From an uncultured bacterium (lineage in GTDB: Bacteria; Planctomycetota; GCA-002687715), in assembly GCA_902826835.1 (NCBI GenBank), contig CADEGH010000044.1:1-39226 (forward strand): DNA of 39,226 nt, in the 5' to 3' direction. Every line of letters begins with the position of its first letter. The stretch's first letter is position 1. A program made the translations under genes and the position numbers. Positions 13,924 to 22,152 of this stretch are shown here, piece by piece. A model generated the notes under the pieces. It did no database searches, had not been told where the DNA came from, and saw only the letters and a program-made list of their open reading frames with translations.

Positions 13924-14166
13924 ATGGGAACGCAACACGGGACCGCGCGGCGGTCGAATCAACAACCGATTGGTAAGCGGCTGGCTGGCGCGCGGATGAC
14001 AGCGGGCCGCCAAATTGAGTGGGTGGCCGCGGAATTGGGTGTCGGCGCGAACACCGTCAGGCGGTGGGAGTCCGGCGAGATCGACATGCCGGCTCAGCGC
14101 ATCGCGGACTACGCCCGACTCTTCGGACTCAGCATGGAGCTGGTCGAATCGGGAGGCTCCAAGTGA
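13924..14166 (+). CDS. XRE-family HTH protein, Cro-like
   Basis: An 80-aa DNA-binding protein. After a basic N-terminal arm (residues 1-20) the XRE helix-turn-helix is clear: IEWVAAELGVGANTVRRWESGE, followed by IADYARLFGLSMELV. It is the first gene after the rightward promoter and heads the replication/recombination operon, so it is best read as a Cro-type switch protein. The mRNA appears leaderless (ATG six bases after the -10). Confidence 0.85.
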   Translation: MGTQHGTARRSNQQPIGKRLAGARMTAGRQIEWVAAELGVGANTVRRWESGEIDMPAQRIADYARLFGLSMELVESGGSK

Positions 14167-14276
14167 AGCCCCTGCTTTCCCTACCAAGACGACATCTGGG
14201 CGAAGAACCGTCAAGAATTTCCCCGGAATCTTCCTACCAGTCCGGGGCGTGCCAAATCGTCACGGAGGGCCTGGCC

Positions 14277-14486
14277 ATGCGAGGGCAGCGGACCATTCTC
14301 TACGCGGTCGTCTACTCCGGAGGGGTCCGCAGCCGCTACAAAAGGATGGGTCGCGCGGACACAGTCGCCCGGAACGAGTCCATCCACCGCGGCGGTCAGG
14401 AGCACTGGGTCGAGAAGGTCTACCCCGACGGCCGCTCTCATTCCTTCCGCAACCTCCCACCCGTCGACGAGGAGTACCCCTCGTGA
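14277..14486 (+). CDS. Small early protein of unknown function
   Basis: A 69-aa protein starting MRGQRTILYAVVYSGG. ATG 14277 is preferred because a GGAGGG lies eight bases upstream. An alternative GTG at 14163 overlaps the previous stop (GTGA) and would give 107 aa with a less protein-like leader. Beta-type pattern, no recognised family. It overlaps the next gene by four bases. Confidence 0.55.
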   Translation: MRGQRTILYAVVYSGGVRSRYKRMGRADTVARNESIHRGGQEHWVEKVYPDGRSHSFRNLPPVDEEYPS

Positions 14487-14623
14487 TCCAGTACCTGGAC
14501 TCCGACTCGCCCCTCGGATTGGCCGGACCCCACAACCCCTATTCCTCCCACTGCTCGTCGCCCTGGGAGTTGGCCTTGTTCGTGCTCTTGGCCGCGGCAA
14601 CCGCTGCGGCCGTGTTCCTCTGA
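14483..14623 (+). CDS. 46-aa membrane protein
   Basis: It begins with GTG 14483, overlapping the previous stop (GTGA), with GAGGAG about eight bases before. The N-terminal half is polar (VIQYLDSDSPLG) and the C-terminal half is one TM of Ala/Leu/Val ending AAAVFL. Too short to classify. Possibly a host-takeover or regulatory miniprotein. Confidence 0.5.
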   Translation: MIQYLDSDSPLGLAGPHNPYSSHCSSPWELALFVLLAAATAAAVFL

Positions 14624-14637
14624 TCAGCGAGGATTCC

Positions 14638-16083
14638 ATGCCTGTCAAGAAACCATCACCGTCCGATGCGCCTCTAGGAGAGGCTTCAGTTCAGCACGTC
14701 GAAGTCCAGGGGTCCGCCGCGCCGGCCACCGCTGTGGCGGAGAAGCCGCGGACCGCGCCCAAGCCCGAGGCGCCGCGCCAAGGGCTGGCCATCGTGCCGA
14801 GCATCGCAGCACCGGAATTGCGGTCCGCAGCATCGGACCTGATCCTCTCGCGCGGGGGCCGACTTCCTCGAGTGGCCACCGAGGTCACGCTCTACAAGAG
14901 CAAGGGGCACATCTTCTCCATCAACGATGGCGAGGACTGGATGCTGACCGCAGACGGGTACATGGAGCTCAACAAGGTCAATGGGCTCCAGTTCGTACCG
15001 ATGCCGGAGGTCTCCGTCGAAGGGGATATGCAGCCCAACCCCCACGTGGTCTACAGCTACGTGGACAATCCGGATAATCCCAAGGGCCCGAAGCTCAAGG
15101 TGCTCGAAGGGATCTACATCCGGGGTGCGCTCATCGGGCGCGATCTGCTCGGCTCCGTGCGCATCGTTCAGGAGACGTTCTTCTTCAGCCCAAAGGACTG
15201 GCTCTACCTCGGCGCGCTGAAGCTCTGCGACTGGAGGAAACCCCAAAAGAGACGGCCCAAGAAGGGGCAGGACGCTGAGGGCATGGGCGGAGACTTCGAG
15301 GAGCCGGTCAATCCGGCGGTCGGCAATTGGACCGACTGCGGTCAGATCGTCTCGACAGCCAGCGTCCAGAGACCACTGCCACGGGACATGCTGGAGATCC
15401 CCATCATCCCCGGCTTGGTCAGCGCAATCCTGGACCTCCGGGAATACCGAGTTCGGAAGCTCATGGAGAACTACATCTCGCGACAGCGCGATTTTTCTCG
15501 CATCGCACACACGATCCTGATGCGGCGGCTTTTCCGTGCGCATCCGGGGTGCGAAGGCCAACGCCTGCGATCAGGCACCGTGAAGGTGAAGTGGGAGGAG
15601 AGGACGGAGTACTGGCCGAGCGGAGATGTCAAAGGGAAAAAGGACGTAATCACCGAGGCCTGGATCACGATCCCTGCGCTCGGCTGGATCGACGACGCCG
15701 GCAAGGTGGAAAGCAAGCTGATCGACCAACTGCGTCGTGGCCAGGACATGATGGCCGAAGCCACCGTCCAGGACCTTGGACAGGCGGACGTTGTGAAGGA
15801 AGAGGCCGAAGAAGAAGTGGGCGAGGAGGGCATGCAGGACGTAGGCACAGAGGACGCCGGTGAGACCGATGCGCACAAGTTCGCAGCCGGTGCACTCGGG
15901 CAACTTGCCAAGCTCGACGGAGGGAAACCGTTCGCCGATGACCTCCGCGCGAAGTTCTGCCCCAATGGCGCGACCATTGCGTCACTCTCGGCGGCCGATG
16001 CCGGCCGCCTCGTCGACGCGATCAACAACGCAATCGAGAACCTGCGCGAGCGCCAGGCGATGCAGAAGGGAGGCGGCAAGTGA
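14638..16083 (+). CDS. 481-aa protein of the recombination module, unknown family
   Basis: Residues 1-60 are a disordered Ala/Pro/Lys tail. Residues about 75-350 form an alpha/beta core with YKSKGHIFSINDGEDWML, GDMQPNPHVVYSYVDNP and KVLEGIYIRGALIGRDLLG. Residues about 390-425 are acidic (EEAEEEVGEEGMQDVG), and the C-terminus is helical. The NP..Y plus 'G..IGRD' pattern resembles proteins encoded next to phage recombination genes, but I do not recognise RecT, Beta or Erf. It overlaps the Rad50-like ATPase gene by four bases, so a shared role in DNA-end processing or annealing is plausible. This is inferred from context only. Confidence 0.6.
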   Translation: MPVKKPSPSDAPLGEASVQHVEVQGSAAPATAVAEKPRTAPKPEAPRQGLAIVPSIAAPELRSAASDLILSRGGRLPRVATEVTLYKSKGHIFSINDGEDWMLTADGYMELNKVNGLQFVPMPEVSVEGDMQPNPHVVYSYVDNPDNPKGPKLKVLEGIYIRGALIGRDLLGSVRIVQETFFFSPKDWLYLGALKLCDWRKPQKRRPKKGQDAEGMGGDFEEPVNPAVGNWTDCGQIVSTASVQRPLPRDMLEIPIIPGLVSAILDLREYRVRKLMENYISRQRDFSRIAHTILMRRLFRAHPGCEGQRLRSGTVKVKWEERTEYWPSGDVKGKKDVITEAWITIPALGWIDDAGKVESKLIDQLRRGQDMMAEATVQDLGQADVVKEEAEEEVGEEGMQDVGTEDAGETDAHKFAAGALGQLAKLDGGKPFADDLRAKFCPNGATIASLSAADAGRLVDAINNAIENLRERQAMQKGGGK

Positions 16084-18335
16084 AACTCGTCCACCTCGCA
16101 TGCACGGGCCTCGGGCCCCAGGATCTCAACATCCGCGTGTCCCCGCGGACCCTCCTCGCCGGCGAGAACGACGCCGGCAAGACTACCGCGCTGCGGGCCA
16201 TCCGCATCGGGCTGTTCGGGTGCGACCCGGAGCGCGGGCCCAAAGCCTCGCTCGAGATTGCCCGTGCCACCGAAGGGTCCGTAACCCTCGTGTTCGAGGA
16301 CAACGCGGGCCGCGAGTTGTCCATCACGCGCACGCTGGATCTCTCCGGTGCGACGATGAAGACCACGGAATTGGTTGTCGTCCCAGGCAAGGGGGAGCGC
16401 AGCAAGCAGGAGGCTGAGGCCCGCATCCTCGCCGAGGTCGGTCTTGTCCCAGACGTGTTCTCGCCGGCGGAGTTCGTCGGCATGACGCCGGGCAAGCGAG
16501 CGGAGTTCCTTGCACGGTTCGCCACTGGCGCACCCATGACCGCGGAATCGTTCCTGGCCAGGCTCGGAGCCAAGGACCAGGTTCCGCCGGCCGCCGCCGA
16601 CCTGATCCGCCGGAAGTGGCAGCCGCGGGACACGAGCACGGCCAACATCGACCGGGCCGCCACGGTCCTGGAAGAGTCACTGAAGACCGTCGTGCAGGAT
16701 CAGCGCGCCCAGGAGGCACTCGTCAAACAAGCCCTCAGCGCCAAGAGTGAGGAGGACTCCGGGCCCGGCACCGCCCGCAGCCTCGGCGAGGAGCGCGCCG
16801 AACTGCGACAGCAGCTTGAGACGCTCATCACAGAGCACAGCCGCGCGGGCGCGGAGGCCAGGGGCCGCGAGGAGAAGCGGCTGCATCTCGACAACTCCGT
16901 CACCCAGCTGGCGACGGCTCGGGCCCGGCACGCGGAGGCCATGGCTGCGTCCGCCAAGCTCCCAGGGCTGCGCGCGGAACTGGCCGCGCTGCGCCTCCCG
17001 GTGGAGCCCACCGTCGAGACGTGGGAGCCCGACCAGGAGGTAATGAAGCGGGTGGCGGAGCTGCGGAGCCTGGCCGCGGAGGTAGTCACCCCGAACCGTC
17101 CCGACCTCGCCAATCTGCACTTGCGAGTCGAGGCGGCAGAGCAGCGGCTCAAGTCTTTGGAGGCGGACCCTTGGACGAGGGCGCGAGCCCTCCTGTGGGT
17201 GATGGAGATGGGTGACTTCAAGTTCCAGGGCGGACCTCTCATCGGGTCGGCGCATTGGCGAGCCCTGGGGCGAATAGTCACGGAACACTGCAACAGCACC
17301 GGTTTGGCAGAAGCAGAGAGTGCCGCGACCGAAGCACGCCAAGTCCTCGCGCAGGCAGTCAAGGCGGACGGCGAGGCACGGGAGGCCTGCGCCCAAGCCG
17401 AAGAGCAGCGAGCGAAGCTCTTGAAGGAGGCCGACGATCTGGAGGCCAAGGAACTTGCCGAAGTCAAGCGCCTCCAGGAAGAGGCCGGCGCCGCGGCTGC
17501 GCCCGCGCGTGCCGAGTGGCAGAAGCAGTGCGCCGAGATCAAGCCCAAGATGACCGCGCTCTGCGAACGCATCGCCAGCATCGAAGCAGAGGAGCGCTCC
17601 GCAACCCGGCATCTGGACCAGCAAATCGAACAGCAGCGGATGGCCGCGGCGGCCGTAGCCGACGCACCGCCGCCTGTGGACCTGGCTGAACTCGGCAAGC
17701 GGAAGTACTCGATCGATAGCCAGATCCAGGGCCTGGACGCGAGGATCGCGACCAAGGAGCGGGCCAAGACGCACGAGACGAATCGGATCCAAGCCGCGTC
17801 GAAGGCCGAGATGCTTAGAGAGCAAGCCCAAGCGCTTCGGCGCCTCCAGGCCGGCGCTCGTGAGCAGCTCACCGAGACCATTGCGGCAACCACCGGGCCG
17901 ATTCTCACGCAGACGAGCAAGCTTCTGCACGAGATGAACCCGGGGTGGGAACTCGACTTCCCGCTCCAGGAGGGGGGCATCGGCATCGCCGCCCGCACCG
18001 CCGCCGGCGGACCATGGGTCCCGTTCCGCGCGCTCGGCGGGGGCTTCGGGTGGAGCTTCATGGCCGCCCTCGCGCTCGCGCTTGTCCGCCTGCAGGGGGC
18101 CAAGTGCGAGATCCTCACGCTGGACGTCGCCGAGATGGACGACGAGCGCTTGGCTGCGCTCCTCCGCGCACTCACGCAGCTCGACTCGGCGGGAGTCGCC
18201 TCGATCCTGGTCGCCACCTGTCACCCGCCGGCTGACAAAGTGGAGGGCTGGGCCACCCACCGACTTGTGCGGCCGCGGCCGTTGCAGCAGCAGCTCGCCG
18301 GAGCCATGGCAATCGACGATGGGGAGGCATTCTGA
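16080..18335 (+). CDS. Rad50/SMC-like AAA ATPase
   Basis: A 751-aa protein with split ABC-ATPase halves joined by long coiled coils. Walker A GENDAGKTT is at residues 28-36. Coiled coil spans about 190-320 and 410-610, and the C-terminal half has a signature-like ALGGGFGWS near 652 and Walker B EILTLDVAEMDD near 677. Two oddities stand out: the signature lacks the usual LSGGQ, and the Glu normally next to the Walker B Asp is Val (LDVAE). No CxxC hook is visible at the coiled-coil apex. No SbcD/Mre11-type nuclease gene is nearby. It probably tethers or processes DNA ends during phage recombination. Confidence 0.85.
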   Translation: MKLVHLACTGLGPQDLNIRVSPRTLLAGENDAGKTTALRAIRIGLFGCDPERGPKASLEIARATEGSVTLVFEDNAGRELSITRTLDLSGATMKTTELVVVPGKGERSKQEAEARILAEVGLVPDVFSPAEFVGMTPGKRAEFLARFATGAPMTAESFLARLGAKDQVPPAAADLIRRKWQPRDTSTANIDRAATVLEESLKTVVQDQRAQEALVKQALSAKSEEDSGPGTARSLGEERAELRQQLETLITEHSRAGAEARGREEKRLHLDNSVTQLATARARHAEAMAASAKLPGLRAELAALRLPVEPTVETWEPDQEVMKRVAELRSLAAEVVTPNRPDLANLHLRVEAAEQRLKSLEADPWTRARALLWVMEMGDFKFQGGPLIGSAHWRALGRIVTEHCNSTGLAEAESAATEARQVLAQAVKADGEAREACAQAEEQRAKLLKEADDLEAKELAEVKRLQEEAGAAAAPARAEWQKQCAEIKPKMTALCERIASIEAEERSATRHLDQQIEQQRMAAAAVADAPPPVDLAELGKRKYSIDSQIQGLDARIATKERAKTHETNRIQAASKAEMLREQAQALRRLQAGAREQLTETIAATTGPILTQTSKLLHEMNPGWELDFPLQEGGIGIAARTAAGGPWVPFRALGGGFGWSFMAALALALVRLQGAKCEILTLDVAEMDDERLAALLRALTQLDSAGVASILVATCHPPADKVEGWATHRLVRPRPLQQQLAGAMAIDDGEAF

Positions 18336-18613
18336 TGCGCACCAGCGTCTTCAAGACCCCAGGTTCCAGCCTGTTCTCGGAGGTCAGCTACGACGGAGAC
18401 AGCGGGATCCTGCTCCTCACCTTCCGCAAGGACGGATCCCAGAGGGCCTACCCGGAAGTCAGCCCCGAGCTGTGGGCCAGGTTCCTTCGCAGCGAGAGCA
18501 AGGGCAACTTCTACTCAGCACACATCCGCGGGAAATTCAAAGGAGCGATCAGGGTGCCGGAGCCCCCGGCCGTCGAAGCGGTCCCCGACCACGCAACGGG
18601 AGGTGAGTCTTGA
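18335..18613 (+). CDS. KTSC-domain protein
   Basis: A 92-aa protein matching the KTSC domain: EVSYDGDSGILLLTFRKDG, then AYPEVSPELWARFL, then SKGNFYSAHIRG. The domain also occurs fused to nucleic-acid enzymes and is thought to bind nucleic acid, but its role is not established. It overlaps both the ATPase gene and the helicase gene (TTGA overlap), so all three are one translational unit. Confidence 0.8.
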   Translation: MRTSVFKTPGSSLFSEVSYDGDSGILLLTFRKDGSQRAYPEVSPELWARFLRSESKGNFYSAHIRGKFKGAIRVPEPPAVEAVPDHATGGES

Positions 18614-20460
18614 GCACCGTCACTCTCACCCCCGAGCAGCTCGCCCCGGTGCACAGCCGGGCCGAGCATCGCGTCATCCGCGCCGGCGCAGGCACGGGCA
18701 AGACTGCCACCCTGGTCGGGATAATCAGCAATCTCCTCAATGAGCGAGGCCGGTCCGCGGAGTGCATAACGGCCATCAGCTTCACCCGGGCGGCTTCGCG
18801 CGAGCTGCGGGAACGTGTCGAGCGGGAGGTCGGCTGGCAAGCGATCACATACGGCACCTCCCACAGTCTCGCGCTTAAGATTCTCCGCAGCGGCGCGAGT
18901 CGGCTGGGCATGGATGCAGGATTCGGCATCTACGACGAAGCCGACGAGGACGACGTCCGGCGGGCGCTCGCGGGCATCTACGGAGTTTCGCAGGCCGCAA
19001 TCAAGGACGCCGTCAAGGATCTGCGGACCTCCCTGAAGGACGCGGATCTGCGTCACTCCGCGTCCGCAATCGCGGCTGCCAAGCAGTACGAGGCGGACCT
19101 GAAGTCCGCCAACGTCGTCGACATGGATCAGATCCTCCACCTGGCCTGCCGCGTGCTGGCTGAGAATCCGGAACTTCATTCGCGGTGGTCCTACACCTGC
19201 CGCATCTTGATCGTCGACGAGTACCACGACACGTCCCCTGAGGAGTCCATGCTCTACCTCCTTCTGGGGCCGGATGAGACCGTGGTCGTCGGTGATGAGC
19301 AGCAGTGCATCTACGGGTTCCGGGGGACCAGCAACGAGTTCCTGTCGCTCGCGGCCGCGCGCGCCGGATCCAAGGTATTCCTGCTGACCCAGAGCTGGCG
19401 ATCCTGCGCCGCGGTGGTCGCTGCAGCGAACAACGTGGTCACCTATGCCGCCCAACAATGCGGATTGGTGCTACGACCTCGGCCCGGCCTCTCGGGTCGG
19501 GTGCGTCTCATGACGATGGAGACGGACTGGGTAGACGCAGTCCGGCAGGCTGCCGCTGCGAGTCGGTCCGTAGGCGTCATCGCCAGAACCAATCTGGGGG
19601 TAGAACGCGCCATGGAGTCATTGCGGGCCGCCGCCATTCCTGCTGAGACGATCAGCACCGAGCGGCCTTTCTATAGGGAACCCGCCGTCCGGGCCTTTCA
19701 CGCGATTTTGCGCGCTCGCCATAATCCTTCCGACGCTCGGGCCGCGGAGCTCGTCTTGAGTCACCAGCTCGCGAGGCTGACTTCCGACCATCTCGCCGAT
19801 GCCCGGGAGGTCGCAGTGAACGACGACCGGCCAGTGCTTGAGGTCCTCAACTGGCGGGGCTTGACCCGATCGGCAGACCTGGCCTCCCTCGCCGACTGGG
19901 CCAAGGAGGAACTCTGCGAGATCTATCGGTTCAACGGCCTGGATCACCGCGCGCGTCTGGTTGAGATCGCGCACGGGCGCGTCTCCGAATGGCTCGCGGA
20001 CGATCCCAAGCTCACGCTGGAGGACTTCCTTTCATGGTTGGTCTACCGCGAGGTCGTGGCCGAACGCCGCGTGGCGAACAAGCCGCGCGCCCAAGTCGAG
20101 TGCTCCACGGCTCACGGTGCCAAAGGGCTGGAGTGGGACACCGTCGTTGTGACCGAGGTCGACGAGGGCGCATGGCCGCACAAGCGTGCCAAGACCCCGG
20201 AGCAGCAGGAGGAAGAGCGGCGGCTTTTTTACGTGGCCATCACACGGGCTCGGACCCAGCTCGTAGTCGTCGTGGGGCAGCCCAGGCCAGATGCACGTAA
20301 GATCCCGAGGGTCTCCAGGTTCGTCCAAGAGATATTCGAACCATCAACGGCAGGCTCTTCTGGGTCTCCTCTTGCCATCGCTGGCAGCGGGGAGCTGATC
20401 CCCGGGGGAGCCTGCCTTTCTGTTGGCGGCCTGAACAAGGCGGAGGATGACCATGACTAA
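18610..20460 (+). CDS. Superfamily 1 UvrD/Rep-like DNA helicase
   Basis: A 616-aa ATP-dependent helicase. Start is TTG 18610, overlapping the KTSC stop; no ATG or GTG fits better. Motifs in order: Q-motif-like LTPEQLAPV, motif I GAGTGKT near residue 26, Ia ISFTRAAS, motif II VDEYHDTSP near 203 (DEYHD instead of DEFQD), motif III GDEQQCIYGFRG, motif V STAHGAKGLEWDTVV, motif VI RRLFYVAITRAR near 540. It is an early-operon gene between an end-processing ATPase and the replication gene, so likely acts in recombination-dependent replication. Confidence 0.92.
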   Translation: MSTVTLTPEQLAPVHSRAEHRVIRAGAGTGKTATLVGIISNLLNERGRSAECITAISFTRAASRELRERVEREVGWQAITYGTSHSLALKILRSGASRLGMDAGFGIYDEADEDDVRRALAGIYGVSQAAIKDAVKDLRTSLKDADLRHSASAIAAAKQYEADLKSANVVDMDQILHLACRVLAENPELHSRWSYTCRILIVDEYHDTSPEESMLYLLLGPDETVVVGDEQQCIYGFRGTSNEFLSLAAARAGSKVFLLTQSWRSCAAVVAAANNVVTYAAQQCGLVLRPRPGLSGRVRLMTMETDWVDAVRQAAAASRSVGVIARTNLGVERAMESLRAAAIPAETISTERPFYREPAVRAFHAILRARHNPSDARAAELVLSHQLARLTSDHLADAREVAVNDDRPVLEVLNWRGLTRSADLASLADWAKEELCEIYRFNGLDHRARLVEIAHGRVSEWLADDPKLTLEDFLSWLVYREVVAERRVANKPRAQVECSTAHGAKGLEWDTVVVTEVDEGAWPHKRAKTPEQQEEERRLFYVAITRARTQLVVVVGQPRPDARKIPRVSRFVQEIFEPSTAGSSGSPLAIAGSGELIPGGACLSVGGLNKAEDDHD

Positions 20461-20719
20461 CGCAGTGACCCGGGCACTCGCCCGCCAGCGCGAGGCAGAG
20501 GCGCAACAAACCCTGCTGACCGTGGCGTTCCAGTCGCAGCCGTTCCTGCGGGTGGCCGCCGAGACCCACCCGAGCGCCCGGGTTCGTGCAATCGCCACGG
20601 TTCTCCTGGCGCGATCGATCCAGGCCACGCGGCCGAATCCCATCCGCTTGCCAGAGGGTACCGACCCAGAACCGGCGGAGGCTCAGGCGCCGGAGAAGGA
20701 GGGCCCATGCCACACCTGA
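20453..20719 (+). CDS. Small helical protein of unknown function
   Basis: An 88-aa protein. ATG 20453 is preferred, six bases after GGAGG (20442-20446); ATG 20447 is the alternative. Mostly Ala/Gln/Arg helix with a Pro-rich tail. No family recognised. It overlaps the next gene by 13 bases. Confidence 0.55.
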   Translation: MTNAVTRALARQREAEAQQTLLTVAFQSQPFLRVAAETHPSARVRAIATVLLARSIQATRPNPIRLPEGTDPEPAEAQAPEKEGPCHT

Positions 20720-20901
20720 GCGCAGCCGAGCGCGACCTGTTGCAGCGCATCCGGGCGGCCGTGCGACTGTCCGGATTGGACATCCAGACTCACGAACAGC
20801 CGATGCTGAGCGAGTTGTTCAGCCGCGGGTGGGTGACCTGGCGGGCGAATCCGATGGGCTGGGAACTCACCGACGTGGGGGAGGCGGCGCTCGCGCGCTG
20901 A
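20707..20901 (+). CDS. Small winged-helix-like protein
   Basis: A 64-aa protein. LSAAERDLLQRIRAAVR, MLSELFSRGWVTW and GWELTDVGEAAL form the helix-helix-wing pattern of small winged-helix proteins ('RGWV...WELTDVGRAAL'). It probably binds DNA or a replication partner. It sits just upstream of the replication gene. Confidence 0.6.
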   Translation: MPHLSAAERDLLQRIRAAVRLSGLDIQTHEQPMLSELFSRGWVTWRANPMGWELTDVGEAALAR

Positions 20902-20908
20902 GACCACC

Positions 20909-21916
20909 ATGAGCAAGAAGAAGGGTGGAAGGGACGACGGCAAGTTGCCGCGCATGGACTTCTACGTTGCGGACTTCCTGAGCGATGCCCGGGTGGCCGC
21001 CATGTCCCCCGCGGGAGTAGGGGTCTACACCAAGATCCTGTGCCACTTGTGGTGGAGTGGGCCCCTCGGCACCAACCTGACCACGCTGGCGAGGATCCTC
21101 GGGTTCCCGGAGCGGGAGGTGCGCAAGGTGTGGCCAGAGGTCATGCCGTGCCTGATCCTCAACGCCGAAGCCGAAACATTCACCCAAAGCCGTCTCGAGC
21201 GCGAGCGTCAGATAGCGATCGCTAACCGAGACCGGAAGCGGCGCGGGGCCGAGACCACGAACGCCAACAGGTGGGGCGCTGAGCGATCGCTCACCGATGG
21301 CACCGACGGCGACGCCCAGCGATCGCTAAGCGACTCGCATAGCGGTCGCCCGTCACCCGTCACCCGTCACCCGTCACACACACACCCACCTCCGGCAGCG
21401 GGTTCCCTCACCGGTCCCCTCGACGGCGCCGAGGCGTGTGTGTGTGACGGGCTATCGCCCTTGCCGAACCCGAACCCGGGCCCGGCCTGTCCGGAGCACG
21501 CGGCACCACCACCTCCGCCACCGCGGGACGACGACCTCGACGCGCACCTTCAGCGCACGTGGAACCGCCTCCGGGCCGAGCTGCACCGCCTACCGCCCGA
21601 GCGCCTCACCGAGAAGCACCAGGAGGCCTGGTCAGCCCTGCTCGAAGCCTGCGACTCTCGACTCGAAGAGTGCGAGCGCACGATCCGCGCCTACCTCGAA
21701 TGGCGGGACCGGTTCCTGGTCGACGCAGCATGGTCGATCAACGTTTTCCCGGCGCGGGCCGGGGCAGTGCTCATGCGGCTGCGGGAGCAGCAAGCGAAGC
21801 GCCTGAAAGTGGTCGAGCGACCAGCGCCTACGGAGCCCGATGGCGAAGTCGTACCGCTCGAGGAATCGAAGGCGCGGATCGCCGAGCTGCGGTCCATGTT
21901 GGGGGGCAAATCATGA
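20909..21916 (+). CDS. Replication protein with DUF1376 domain
   Basis: A 335-aa protein. The N-terminal DUF1376 (YdaU-like) domain is at about residues 14-100: MDFYVADFLSDARVAAMS, AGVGVYTKILCHLWW, LARILGFPEREV. A low-complexity Ser/Thr/Pro-rich linker covers residues about 110-210, and a helical C-terminal domain about 210-330. DUF1376 proteins act as phage replication initiators or primosome components. The linker-coding DNA holds three iterons, a tandem repeat and a large inverted repeat, as the lambda origin lies in gene O. The repeats therefore shape the odd linker composition (SHTHPPPA). Confidence 0.85.
   Translation: MSKKKGGRDDGKLPRMDFYVADFLSDARVAAMSPAGVGVYTKILCHLWWSGPLGTNLTTLARILGFPEREVRKVWPEVMPCLILNAEAETFTQSRLERERQIAIANRDRKRRGAETTNANRWGAERSLTDGTDGDAQRSLSDSHSGRPSPVTRHPSHTHPPPAAGSLTGPLDGAEACVCDGLSPLPNPNPGPACPEHAAPPPPPPRDDDLDAHLQRTWNRLRAELHRLPPERLTEKHQEAWSALLEACDSRLEECERTIRAYLEWRDRFLVDAAWSINVFPARAGAVLMRLREQQAKRLKVVERPAPTEPDGEVVPLEESKARIAELRSMLGGKS
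21214..21451. other. ori: Candidate replication origin inside the DUF1376 gene
   Basis: Three exact palindromic iterons AGCGATCGCT lie at 21214-21223, 21282-21291 and 21318-21327, with a weaker AGCGGTCGCC at 21341-21350. Four tandem copies of the 7-mer CCGTCAC follow at 21350-21377. A perfect 16-bp inverted repeat (CCCGTCACACACACAC at 21370-21385 and its complement at 21436-21451) encloses 50 bases. Iterons, short tandem repeats and a large cruciform-capable repeat within the initiator gene are the expected parts of a phage origin. Confidence 0.65.
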
Positions 21917-22089
21917 CGAAGCAGAGGGAAGAGTGGGCCTCCGAAGAGGAGGTCGCCCGGAAGGTCAAGCGGAACAAGAAGACGGTCCAGCGATGGGCGC
22001 GCGAGAAGTGGGTCGCGGCTCGCCGGGTCGCGCCCCGGCAGCGCGAGATCCTCCTTGTCGACGGGGGCCTCGTCTGGCTCCCTCGGTAG
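21913..22089 (+). CDS. Small HTH (MerR/excisionase-type) DNA-binding protein
   Basis: A 58-aa protein starting MTKQREEWASEEEVARKV with an ATGA overlap to the previous gene. The motif EEVARKVKRNKKTVQRWAREKWV is a HTH_17/excisionase-type winged helix. It could regulate late genes or assist excision. It is far from attP, so a regulatory role at the early/late junction is more likely. Confidence 0.75.
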   Translation: MTKQREEWASEEEVARKVKRNKKTVQRWAREKWVAARRVAPRQREILLVDGGLVWLPR

Positions 22090-22152
22090 CACTCAGGCAC
22101 ACCGGGAACGCAATCGCGCCGCCAGTGTCCCGGCGGGCCGCATACTGCGGGC

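Noticed and set aside
16677..18260. 527-aa and 505-aa reverse-strand frames opposite the Rad50-like gene
   Set aside because: Long antisense frames are common in high-GC DNA. Their translations are low-complexity Arg/Leu/Gly or Ser/Arg and show no domains, while the plus strand encodes a clear ATPase.
21350..21377. Tandem CCGTCAC copies as a CRISPR array
   Set aside because: Units are 7 bp with no spacers; they fit origin repeats better.
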